This document shows positions 1 through 6,937 of a stretch of 64,000 nucleotides of DNA, one piece after another. This stretch comes from Brevibacterium sp. HMSC07C04 (lineage in GTDB: Bacteria > Actinomycetota > Actinomycetes > Actinomycetales > Brevibacteriaceae). A program made the position numbers and the translations under genes. The stretch lies in the NCBI RefSeq assembly GCF_001815905.1, contig NZ_KV823283.1, positions 46,011 through 110,010 of the forward strand, read 5' to 3'. The number at the start of each line of letters is the position of its first letter. Position 1 is the first letter of the stretch. The notes beneath the pieces are model-generated. The model ran no database searches. It had not been told where the DNA came from and was given only the letters and a program-made list of their open reading frames with translations.

Positions 1-1
1 G

Positions 2-1417
2 CAAGCGGAAGTCGTCATCACCGCCGACGGAGGTTTCCGCCGCGGCAAGCCGTCTGACCTCAAAGCGACGGTCGACGAGGCCCTGAGCCACGGCGACACC
101 CCTGTTCGCCACGTGCTGGTGGCAAAGCGCACCGGCGAAGACGCCCATATGGTCGACGGGCGCGACCAGTACTTCCACGATGTCGTCGACCGCCAGTCCG
201 CTGACCACACCCCCGAGTTCTTCCCGGCCGAACAGCCGCTGTTCATCCTCTACACCTCGGGAACCACAGGAAAGCCCAAGGGCATTCTCCACACCTCCGG
301 CGGCTACCTCACCCAGGCGGCCTACACCATGAAGTACGTGTTCGATGCCAAGCCGGAAACCGATGTCTTCTGGTGCACCGCCGATGTCGGCTGGATCACG
401 GGGCACACCTACATCGCCTACGGGCCGCTGGCTATGGGCATGACGGAGGTCATCTACGAGGGCACTCCCGACAGCCCGCACCGGGGCCGCTGGTGGGAGA
501 TCGTCGAAAAGTACGGGGTGACCCAGCTATACGCCGCCCCGACTGCCATCCGCACGTTCATGAAGTGGGGTGAGGAGATCCCGGCGGAGCACGACCTTTC
601 GTCGCTGCGACTGCTGGGCTCCGTCGGCGAACCCATCAACCCGGAAGCGTGGATGTGGTACCACCGGGTGATCGGCGGCGAGAAGTGCCCGATTGTCGAC
701 ACCTGGTGGCAGACCGAGAACGGGGCGAACATGATCGCTCCCCTGCCCGGCGTGGTTTCCACCAAACCGGGCTCAGCACAGCGTCCGCTGCCGGGCATCA
801 GCGTCGACGTCGTCGATGACACCGGTGAGCACATCGGCCGCAACCAGGCAGGCTACCTTGTCATCACCGAACCGTGGCCGTCTATGCTGCGCGGTGTCTA
901 CGGCGATGACCAGCGCTACAAAGACACGTACTGGTCGCGTTTTGAAAACATGTACTTCGCCGGTGACGGCGCCCGTTTCGATGACGATGGGGACATCTGG
1001 TTCCTCGGCCGCGTTGACGATGTCATGAACGTGTCCGGCCACCGCCTGTCGACCGCTGAAATCGAATCCGCCCTGGTGTCCCACGACGCCGTTGCCGAAG
1101 CCGCCGTCGTCGGTGCCGATGACCCGACCTCCGGCCAGGCGGTCATGGCGTTTGTCATCACCCGCGGCGACTTCGCCGACAGCGACGGAGCAGAAGAACA
1201 GCTGCGCCAGCACGTGGGACGCGAAATCGGGCCGATCGCAAAACCCAAGCACATCTACTTCGTTGACGACCTGCCCAAGACCCGCTCCGGCAAGATCGTC
1301 CGCCGACTGCTGAAGAACCTCGCCGAGCGCAAAGACGGAGGAGACTCTTCGACACTGGCAGACGCTTCCGTTATGACCAGCATCCAAGCGGCCGTCGACC
1401 GAGCGCATAACTCCTGA
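2..1417 (+). CDS. acs: Acetyl-CoA synthetase, 3' part (5' end outside window)
   Basis: AMP-forming acetate:CoA ligase, which activates acetate to acetyl-CoA through acetyl-adenylate. The reading frame is open from base 2, so only the last 471 residues of a roughly 650-residue enzyme are present. The adenylation P-loop LYTSGTTGKPKG lies near fragment residue 83. The hinge/A8 region (YFAGDGARFDDDGDIWFLGR, then DDVMNVSGHRLSTAEIE) and the C-terminal lysine motif PKTRSGKIVRRLL, the site acetylated in this family, are all intact. ACS rather than a generic acyl-CoA ligase is supported by WWQTENG and by the long collinear match to the family as I recall it. The CDS ends 12 bases before a strong hairpin. 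In mycobacteria acs also sits beside the nth-crp block, matching the genes that follow. Confidence 0.96.
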   Translation, partial: QAEVVITADGGFRRGKPSDLKATVDEALSHGDTPVRHVLVAKRTGEDAHMVDGRDQYFHDVVDRQSADHTPEFFPAEQPLFILYTSGTTGKPKGILHTSGGYLTQAAYTMKYVFDAKPETDVFWCTADVGWITGHTYIAYGPLAMGMTEVIYEGTPDSPHRGRWWEIVEKYGVTQLYAAPTAIRTFMKWGEEIPAEHDLSSLRLLGSVGEPINPEAWMWYHRVIGGEKCPIVDTWWQTENGANMIAPLPGVVSTKPGSAQRPLPGISVDVVDDTGEHIGRNQAGYLVITEPWPSMLRGVYGDDQRYKDTYWSRFENMYFAGDGARFDDDGDIWFLGRVDDVMNVSGHRLSTAEIESALVSHDAVAEAAVVGADDPTSGQAVMAFVITRGDFADSDGAEEQLRQHVGREIGPIAKPKHIYFVDDLPKTRSGKIVRRLLKNLAERKDGGDSSTLADASVMTSIQAAVDRAHNS

Positions 1418-1429
1418 TCAAGGCTGCGG

Positions 1430-1482
1430 CACAGGCGCCTCGGGAAAGACGGGGCCCATCCCCCCCTCCCGAGGCGCCTGTG
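1430..1482 (+). terminator. Long hairpin after acs
   Basis: Perfect 16-bp inverted repeat (arms 1430-1445 and 1467-1482, each carrying GGCGCCTCGGGA or its complement) with a 21-nt loop, starting 12 bases after the acs stop. There is no T-run, so it may stop or stabilise the 3' end rather than act as a classical intrinsic terminator. Confidence 0.6.
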
Positions 1483-1575
1483 AGCACGGCCTCATCCTCA
1501 CCTTTCGTTGGTGCTGATGAACTGTTCGCACTAGTATCGAGACAAAGGCGTGCATTTTCTAGGAGGCAACGACCC

Positions 1576-1983
1576 ATGTCTGATCGGTCCATTGCGCAAA
1601 TCGTGCGGGACATCTCCGCCGACACAAAGGCTCTGGCAGAAGAAGAAGCCGCGCTGGCCAAGCAGGAGATCAAAGAGGGTTCCGTCAAACTCGGCACCGC
1701 GATCGGTCTGACCGTCGTCGGCCTGGGCATCCTCATCATGTCCCTGTTCGTCCTGACCGCGTTCTTCGTTGCTGTCTTCCACGACTTCGCAGGTTGGGGC
1801 TGGTGGGCCAGCACCCTCATTGTGTTCGGCATCTACGTCGTGATCGCCTCGGTCCTCGTGGCGATTGCCGTGCCGCTGTTCAAGAAGGGCAACCCCACGC
1901 CGACTCGTGCGACTGACCGCGGCAAGTCGGTCATCGCCGCAGTCAAGACTGCGCTGACCAACCCGTCCGGTCCGCGCGTGTAG
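1576..1983 (+). CDS. Holin-like actinobacterial membrane protein (phage holin family, Phage_holin_3_6 type)
   Basis: 135-residue membrane protein. A charged amphipathic N-terminus (residues 1-38) is followed by two hydrophobic helices at about 40-68 and 74-100, then a basic, polar tail. This is the architecture of the actinobacterial holin-superfamily proteins found next to acs/nth in many Actinobacteria (for example the region of Rv3669). The function of those proteins is not established, and nothing here suggests a prophage. The ATG at 1576 is chosen because an excellent Shine-Dalgarno AGGAGG lies at 1561-1566. The longer reading from 1480 has no ribosome site and runs through the acs terminator region. 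Confidence 0.8.
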   Translation: MSDRSIAQIVRDISADTKALAEEEAALAKQEIKEGSVKLGTAIGLTVVGLGILIMSLFVLTAFFVAVFHDFAGWGWWASTLIVFGIYVVIASVLVAIAVPLFKKGNPTPTRATDRGKSVIAAVKTALTNPSGPRV

Positions 1984-2002
1984 GCGGCTGAAACCCGAAC
2001 CT

Positions 2003-2042
2003 AAAGGGGGGGCTGGCTCATATGAACCAGCCCCCCCCTTTG
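2003..2042. terminator. Bidirectional terminator between convergent genes
   Basis: AAA-G7-CTGG (2003-2016) pairs with CCAG-C7 (2027-2037) across a 10-nt loop, followed by CTTT. It lies between the holin-like gene (plus) and the CoA pyrophosphatase (minus). The A-run on one side and T-run on the other suit termination in both directions. Confidence 0.8.
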
Positions 2043-2090
2043 CGTGCGTGGCGAGCACCGCTTTTCACCTGCGGTTGGTGTTCGGTGAGC

Positions 2091-2783
2091 TCAGATGTCG
2101 ATGTGCAGGCGGTTAGTCCGATCCCATTCCCGCGACCATCCAAGGGCTTCAAACGCACTGTCGAGCAGCCCGGCGGTGAACCCCCAAGAGCGCAGAACTC
2201 CGGCATCGAAAACAGGTGAGTGCCATCCGGTTTTCGGCACCTTGAACACTCCGCGGTTCGCAGGTGCCACAAGGTCGGCTACAGGCACCCGGTGCACGGA
2301 AGACGATTCCGCCCGGTCTACCGCCCGCAGCACCTGCCGACCGTCCCATGCGGCGATCACCGGCGTCACACTGTGCCGACTGACGGGAACCCACAGTGAA
2401 GGCCACGTGCCGATCACATTCACTCGAGCAGGGTCGACCCCCGTTTCCTCCCGCGCTTCCCGCAGTGCCGCATCGACTGCCGTTGCGTCCTCGGGATCTC
2501 TGCGGCCGCCTGGAAACGCCACCTGACCGGGATGATTGCGCAGAGTATCGGCGCGCTTGAGCAGCACCACGTCAACGTCCGCGAAATCACCCAAGCGGTC
2601 CTGTTCGCGCAGTCCGGCCTCTGTGCGCGGCTGGGTCCCGCGGCCAAACAGCATGAGAACAGCCGCCGGGCGCACAGAGTCGTCCTCTTTCGGTCTGCGG
2701 TGGTGAATCCAGTGATCGGAAATGTCCGACTGCGCCAAATCGCTCAGCGCCGCAACGAGGCCGGCGTCGCTCACAGCTGCCAT
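2091..2783 (-). CDS. Nudix hydrolase, CoA pyrophosphatase (UPF0035) type
   Basis: 230-residue Nudix enzyme. The UPF0035 signature LLKRADTLRNHPGQVAFPGG (residues 74-93) runs directly into an intact Nudix box, GG-RRDPED...LREAREETG (about 92-115), with the REETG glutamates present. This combination marks the NudL/CoA-diphosphatase subgroup, which cleaves CoA and its derivatives to 3',5'-ADP and 4'-phosphopantetheine; substrate is inferred from the subgroup. The start overlaps the end of nth by 13 bp, so the two genes are probably translationally coupled. The same nth/Nudix pairing occurs at the mycobacterial locus (Rv3674c/Rv3672c). In mycobacteria marP follows next; here marP lies 47 kb away. 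Confidence 0.9.
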   Translation of the reverse strand: MAAVSDAGLVAALSDLAQSDISDHWIHHRRPKEDDSVRPAAVLMLFGRGTQPRTEAGLREQDRLGDFADVDVVLLKRADTLRNHPGQVAFPGGRRDPEDATAVDAALREAREETGVDPARVNVIGTWPSLWVPVSRHSVTPVIAAWDGRQVLRAVDRAESSSVHRVPVADLVAPANRGVFKVPKTGWHSPVFDAGVLRSWGFTAGLLDSAFEALGWSREWDRTNRLHIDI

Positions 2784-3538
2784 CCGCCCTGTGGAACCTC
2801 CAGACCGTAGGCGAGCTTCGCCTCGGCTTCGGCAGGATCAAGCGGGCCCGTTCCGTAGCTGGGACACAGGCGGGCAATCGGGCACACACCGCAGGCCGGT
2901 CCTCGCGAGTGGCAGATGCGCCGCCCCAAGAAGATCAGCCTGTGAGAAACCATCGTCAGATCAGACTTCTTGTACAGGGGCAGCAGGTCGGCTTCCACTT
3001 TGTCGGGGTTTTCTTCGCTTGTGAATCCCAGCCGCCTGGCCAAACGCCCCACGTGAGTGTCGATCGTCAGCCCGGGAGTGGAAAAGGCATTGCCGAGCAC
3101 CACGTTTGCCGTCTTCACCCCAACCCCGGGCAGCCGAACCAGAGCCGCCTGGTCAGCAGGCACCTCGCCGGCGTGTTCCTCAACAAGCTGCTCCGCCAGG
3201 GCGATGATGTTCTTGGCCTTCGACCGGAAGAAGCCCGTGGGGCGGATGATCTCCTCCACGTCCTCCAGGTGCGCCTGCGCAAGCGTCGTCGCATCCGGGT
3301 ATGCGGCAAATAGCTCCGGTGTCACCTGGTTGACCCGAACGTCCGTAGTCTGTGCCGACAGCACCGTGGCTATCAGCAGTTCGAAAGCATTGCGAAAGTC
3401 CAGTTCCGCACGCGCGTCCGGGAAGACCTTTTGCAGCATCCTGTCGATCTTGCGCGCCCTGCGGACTCTGCCCAACCGGGTTTCCTCAGCAAAGCGACGC
3501 TGACTGCGCTCAAGCACGCTGTTGTGTGCCACACCCAC
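2771..3538 (-). CDS. nth: Endonuclease III (DNA glycosylase/AP lyase)
   Basis: 255-residue base-excision repair enzyme that removes oxidised pyrimidines and nicks the abasic site. The helix-hairpin-helix is LPGVGVKTAN (136-145) with the catalytic lysine K142. The catalytic aspartate D160 lies in TIDTHVGR, spaced 18 residues from the lysine as in E. coli Nth (K120/D138). A [4Fe-4S] cluster loop is complete: C209-X6-C216-X2-C219-X5-C225. It is transcribed divergently from crp across about 140 bp and is followed with overlap by the CoA pyrophosphatase. An N-terminal extension of about 25 basic residues precedes the conserved core, as in other actinobacterial Nth proteins. Confidence 0.95.
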   Translation of the reverse strand: MGVAHNSVLERSQRRFAEETRLGRVRRARKIDRMLQKVFPDARAELDFRNAFELLIATVLSAQTTDVRVNQVTPELFAAYPDATTLAQAHLEDVEEIIRPTGFFRSKAKNIIALAEQLVEEHAGEVPADQAALVRLPGVGVKTANVVLGNAFSTPGLTIDTHVGRLARRLGFTSEENPDKVEADLLPLYKKSDLTMVSHRLIFLGRRICHSRGPACGVCPIARLCPSYGTGPLDPAEAEAKLAYGLEVPQGGWQL

Positions 3539-3601
3539 TCCTTTATCTGCTGGTCAGCATAGAACACAGACACTGTGCTCCACCCGCAGAGCATTGCTAC
3601 G

Positions 3602-3617
3602 ATTGACCTGTATCACA
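3602..3617 (+). promoter_or_regulatory. Candidate CRP/GlxR operator upstream of crp
   Basis: ATTGACCTGTATCACA matches 9 of the 12 fixed positions of the actinobacterial CRP/GlxR consensus TGTGA-N2-TA-N2-TCACA and sits 63 bp upstream of the crp start in the nth-crp divergent region. The downstream half-site TCACA is perfect. It may mediate autoregulation. Confidence 0.45.
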
Positions 3618-3680
3618 TTGCGGCAGGATTTCAATGGGCCGAAGGACCCCGTCGCAGAACAGCAACCTGGAGGTACAGAC

Positions 3681-4358
3681 GTGGATATCGAAGTCGTCCG
3701 CAGTGCGGCACTGTTCGCAGGACTCGATGACGAAGCGACGAACGCGCTTGTCAAATACATGAAGCCGCGCAGCCTGCGCCGTACCGCCGTGCTCTTCCAC
3801 GAAGGAGACTCCGGGGACGAGCTCTACATCGTGTCCTCCGGCAAACTCAAGGTCGGCCGCGAATCCGAAGACGGGCGCGAAAGCCTCCTGTCAGTTGTCG
3901 GTCCTGGTGAAATCATCGGTGAGCTCGCACTCTTCGATCCGGGCCCGCGCTCCTCGACCGTCACTGCGGTCAGCCAGACGGAACTGCTCAGTCTTAAACA
4001 CGACGACCTCATTGCGTGGCTCGAAGATCGTCCGCAGGCGGCAATGAACCTGCTGCGGGCACTCGCTCAGCGTCTGCGCCGCACCAACGAAACCGTCGGC
4101 GACCTCGTGTTCTCGGATGTTCCCGGCCGTGTTGCCAAGGCCCTGCTGGACCTCAACCGCCGCTTCGGCCGTCCCGCTCCGGACGGCAGCCTGGTGCAGC
4201 ACGACCTCACGCAGGAAGAACTCGCCCAGCTTGTCGGCGCATCGCGCGAAACCGTCAACAAGGCCCTGGCAGACTTCGCACAGCGCGGCTGGATTCGACT
4301 CGAAGCTCGTGCCGTCGTCATCCTCGACATGGACCGCCTGCACAATCGCGCCCACTGA
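3681..4358 (+). CDS. CRP/FNR-family cAMP receptor regulator (GlxR-like)
   Basis: 225-residue global transcription regulator. The N-terminal cyclic-nucleotide domain contains the phosphate-binding cassette GELALFDPGPRSS. The central dimer helix leads into a C-terminal winged helix with recognition-helix segment HDLTQEELAQLVGASRETVN, nearly identical to GlxR and Rv3676 as I recall them. That implies cAMP binding and a TGTGA-N6-TCACA-type site. GTG at 3681 is chosen because GGAGG lies at 3669-3673 and the protein then matches family length; the longer in-frame reading from 3522 runs through the promoter region. A candidate operator for itself lies at 3602-3617. It converges on the MBL-fold gene with a 19-bp gap. 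Confidence 0.94.
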   Translation: MDIEVVRSAALFAGLDDEATNALVKYMKPRSLRRTAVLFHEGDSGDELYIVSSGKLKVGRESEDGRESLLSVVGPGEIIGELALFDPGPRSSTVTAVSQTELLSLKHDDLIAWLEDRPQAAMNLLRALAQRLRRTNETVGDLVFSDVPGRVAKALLDLNRRFGRPAPDGSLVQHDLTQEELAQLVGASRETVNKALADFAQRGWIRLEARAVVILDMDRLHNRAH

Positions 4359-4377
4359 TCCGCGGGCCGTCAACGCC

Positions 4378-5220
4378 TCAGCCGTGCTTCTGCACGTACT
4401 CCAGCTGCGCGGCGACAATCGTGTTGACCGTCTGCCGCATGTCCTGCGGCGCGGTCGCGTACACGATCCGGCCGACGGCCTCGGTCAGTTCATGTTCGGG
4501 TGAGATTTCCAGCCCGTCCAGCTGTGCGCCCTGTTCTGCCAGCGCAGCCCGCACTTCGTCCAGCCGCTCGCGGCGGTGCGAAATGTAGTAGTCCAGCACT
4601 TCGGCCGGATTGGCTATGGACTCTCCGTGGGCTGGCTGGATTTCGGTGATGCGGCCCTGCTCCACCATGCTGCGCAGGCGTGCGAGAGAATCAAGATACT
4701 TTTCGACCGAACCGTCACCGTGCATGATCACAGTTGTTCCGCGTCCCAGCACCGTGTCTCCAGAGAACAGCACGGTGCCCGCCAGCACGCTGATCGAATC
4801 GAGCGTGTGTCCGGGGGTTGACACCAGCCGGATGCGGTCGGTTTCCGCGGGGCCGAATTCGAGGACCGCATTGTCGCCGCTGAGGTCTTCGTGTTCCAGC
4901 GGAGGAACAAAACGGGCGAATGCGCTGTCGACTGCGAATACAGGAGTCTGCGGCGCCCATTCGTCAACTGTTTTGAGCAGATCCGAATGGTCCCAGTGGT
5001 GGTGTGTGAGAACGATTCCGCGCAGTTCACGATCCCCGACGAGTTCACTGAGCGCTCCCAGGTGTTCGTCCAGCTGGGGGCCGGGGTCGATGATGACTGC
5101 GGCGCTATCGTCAGCGGTGAACAGCACGTAGCTGTTCGTGCCGTCGAGTGTCATGGGGCTGGGGTTGTCTGCTGTACGGCGGGCAAAACGAGGTGCCGGG
5201 TGCTGTTCGTTTGTCATCAT
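4378..5220 (-). CDS. MBL-fold metallohydrolase
   Basis: 280-residue metallo-beta-lactamase-fold hydrolase. The dinuclear-metal signature H73-x-H75-x-D77-H78 (THHHWDHSD) is intact, followed by STPGHT (third histidine), LFSGDTVLG (bridging aspartate) and PAHG (fourth histidine). The C-terminal helical region after PAHGE resembles the winged extension of LACTB2-like enzymes; substrate unknown. The start is ATG at 5220, which overlaps the preceding stop as ATGATGA, giving a coupled pair with the Nudix-fold gene; ATG 5217 is an equal alternative. In mycobacteria the orthologue (Rv3677c) is also next to crp and RidA. Confidence 0.9.
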   Translation of the reverse strand: MMTNEQHPAPRFARRTADNPSPMTLDGTNSYVLFTADDSAAVIIDPGPQLDEHLGALSELVGDRELRGIVLTHHHWDHSDLLKTVDEWAPQTPVFAVDSAFARFVPPLEHEDLSGDNAVLEFGPAETDRIRLVSTPGHTLDSISVLAGTVLFSGDTVLGRGTTVIMHGDGSVEKYLDSLARLRSMVEQGRITEIQPAHGESIANPAEVLDYYISHRRERLDEVRAALAEQGAQLDGLEISPEHELTEAVGRIVYATAPQDMRQTVNTIVAAQLEYVQKHG

Positions 5221-6104
5221 TCTTCTTCCGGTGGTTCGCTTTCTGATTCCGACAGCGTTGTCGGGTCTTCTTCTTCGTTTTCGGTTGTCAGCTGAGACAG
5301 TTCGTCGATGGCATGGTCGGTCTGGTGCTCGATGCTGATGTGCCATTCGCCTCGGTGCTGCAGGACGGTCGGCTGCAGTGGGCGAAGATCGCGAATCTTG
5401 AGCATACTGGCAGCAGCGCTGGGAACCGTGCGCAGAGATTCCAGGACCAAGCGTGTTGACACGCTGATGAACTGGGCGGAAGCACCGTGGCCCTCTTCCC
5501 ACAGATCGACCGCATCGAGGATCTCCTGCGGGGTCATCCACCCGCCCCACGACTGATTGATCGACACGAAGTCAACGTGCTGACCGGGTGGGACCACGCA
5601 CACAAAGTACACGGTGTCATAGCGGCGCAGCTGCCACGGCGTGTTGACCCAGCGCATCCACGGTTTGATGAGGTCGGGACGGAACTCCACGTCGCGGCTG
5701 CGAAGCACCGAAGGGAAGGACACCTGGTGATCACGCAGCTTCTTGCCAGCAGTTTTGAGGAACTGCGGTTCAATGTCTGTTACCACCCGCAGGTCATGGC
5801 CCTCGGCCAGGGCGATGCCCATGTTCTGCAGAGCCAATCTGCCCGCGGCGGCGAAGAAGGCGACGGCTCGGCCCGATCTGTTCAGCCGCAGCGCCCGGGC
5901 ACAGCGGTCCGAAGTCCAGTCGCCCATGGACAGCTGCCGTGAGTCCTCTGGTCGAACAGCGCTGAAGGGGAAGGCAAACCTGTTGCGGTCGCTGACACCG
6001 GGCTGATCGGCCTGACGGGTGATGAACACCTCGAGGCCCTTGTCGGAATCACGCACCAGCACCAGACAGACTGCGCGCCGCGGGTAGTCGGGGTTGGGCT
6101 GCAT
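5217..6104 (-). CDS. Nudix-fold protein with degenerate Nudix box
   Basis: 295-residue protein with the actinobacterial Nudix layout: an N-terminal strand (RRAVCLVLVRDSDKGLEVF), then FAFPFSAVRPED at about 43-54 where active members have FPGGRVDPGD. The helix that should read RExxEExG instead reads R89-L-A-L-Q-N-M-G96, so all three metal-binding glutamates are gone. It is therefore unlikely to hydrolyse nucleoside diphosphates. The C-terminus is very acidic (about 18 Glu/Ser-rich residues). ATG 6104 is preferred over TTG 6254 because a terminator hairpin (6161-6189) and the ridA stop lie between, and family similarity begins at this methionine. Translation is coupled to the MBL gene. Confidence 0.75.
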   Translation of the reverse strand: MQPNPDYPRRAVCLVLVRDSDKGLEVFITRQADQPGVSDRNRFAFPFSAVRPEDSRQLSMGDWTSDRCARALRLNRSGRAVAFFAAAGRLALQNMGIALAEGHDLRVVTDIEPQFLKTAGKKLRDHQVSFPSVLRSRDVEFRPDLIKPWMRWVNTPWQLRRYDTVYFVCVVPPGQHVDFVSINQSWGGWMTPQEILDAVDLWEEGHGASAQFISVSTRLVLESLRTVPSAAASMLKIRDLRPLQPTVLQHRGEWHISIEHQTDHAIDELSQLTTENEEEDPTTLSESESEPPEEE

Positions 6105-6160
6105 ATCCGCCGAGCGAAAAAGCTCAACTGTGCGCACCAACTCGCTGGAGGCGCGAATCA

Positions 6161-6189
6161 GGCGGGTGGGTCTGTTCGACCCACCCGCC
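6161..6189 (-). terminator. Hairpin downstream of ridA
   Basis: Perfect 12-bp stem GGCGGGTGGGTC/GACCCACCCGCC with a 5-nt loop, 37 bp after the ridA stop on the minus strand and ahead of the Nudix-like gene. It has no T-run. It argues against translation of the Nudix-like protein from the far upstream TTG. Confidence 0.65.
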
Positions 6190-6225
6190 TGGAGACTGAG
6201 CGCAGATTTCTGCGCCCGCTGTGCG

Positions 6226-6690
6226 TCAGTCGCGGACGCGGAAGATGAATTCAATCTCGACGCAGGTACCCTTGGGCAGGGCGTTGGTGCCCAGTGCCGA
6301 GCGTGCGTGCTGGCCGGCTTCGCCGAAGATGTCGGCGAGGAAGTCCGAAGCGCCGTTGATCACTTCGGGCTGCTGCTTGAAGTCATCGGTGCTTGTGACG
6401 AATCCGTTGACCTTGACCACGCGTTCGATCTTGTCGAGGTCGCCGATGACGCTCTTGGCTGCGGCGAGTGCGTTGAGCACCGAGTAGCGTGCGGATTCCT
6501 GGGCCTGTTCAACGCTTACGTTGTCGCCGAGGCGGCCCGGGTTGGCAAGCTCGCCGTCGCGAAACGGCAGCTGACCGGACGTGAACACGAGGTCACCCGA
6601 CTTCACGGCGGGCAGGTAGGAACCGGCCGGCGCTGCCAACTGCGGCAGCGGGAAGCCGAGTTCGTTGAGGCGGTCTTCGATCTTTGACAT
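6226..6690 (-). CDS. RidA/YjgF family enamine/imine deaminase
   Basis: 154-residue member of the RidA superfamily, which hydrolyses reactive enamine/imine intermediates from PLP enzymes. The fold is recognisable from FTSGQLPFRDGEL (37-48) and the C-terminal strand CVEIEFIF. The substrate-carboxylate arginine is present at R130 (QHARSALG) with the glutamate in VEIEF, so the protein looks competent. It starts only 1 bp after the DUF4177 stop, so both are likely one transcript, closed by the hairpin at 6161-6189. Corresponds in position to Rv3678c. Confidence 0.88.
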   Translation of the reverse strand: MSKIEDRLNELGFPLPQLAAPAGSYLPAVKSGDLVFTSGQLPFRDGELANPGRLGDNVSVEQAQESARYSVLNALAAAKSVIGDLDKIERVVKVNGFVTSTDDFKQQPEVINGASDFLADIFGEAGQHARSALGTNALPKGTCVEIEFIFRVRD

Positions 6691-6691
6691 A

Positions 6692-6850
6692 TCAGCCTTT
6701 CGGACGCTTCATGTAGGCAACGAGTCCCCCGTTGCCCTGGGGACCTTCCACTACCTGGACGAGCTCGTAGCCGTCCTCACCCCACAGATCCAGAATCTGT
6801 TTGGTGTTGTGGATCATGAGAGGAACAGTGACGTACTCCCACTTCTGCAT
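6692..6850 (-). CDS. DUF4177 small protein
   Basis: 52-residue cytosolic protein, MQKWEYVTVPL...LWGEDGYELV...YMKRPKG, with the typical DUF4177 pattern (KWEY start, W-GEDG-EL centre, KRP end). Function unknown. The start at 6850 has a strong AAGGGGGGAG-type ribosome site 5' of it; an upstream methionine exists but has no support. The gene order DUF4177-RidA matches Rv3678A-Rv3678c. In mycobacteria two ArsA-like ATPases and whiB4 lie between DUF4177 and ponA2; none is present here, where only 87 bp separate DUF4177 from the PBP gene. Confidence 0.82.
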   Translation of the reverse strand: MQKWEYVTVPLMIHNTKQILDLWGEDGYELVQVVEGPQGNGGLVAYMKRPKG

Positions 6851-6937
6851 TTTCTCCCCCCTTCGGTGGACAGAGTTCATTGTACGAGCCGCTGACGCGG
6901 CAGGTGGTGCCTGCGTCACAGTCGACCCGGCAGAGCG

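Noticed and set aside
1576..1983. Holin-like protein as evidence of a prophage
   Set aside because: No phage genes are near; proteins of this type are a normal part of the acs-nth neighbourhood in Actinobacteria.
6105..6254. Longer N-terminus of the Nudix-like protein from TTG 6254
   Set aside because: Would read through a 12-bp perfect hairpin and overlap ridA; no family similarity in that part.
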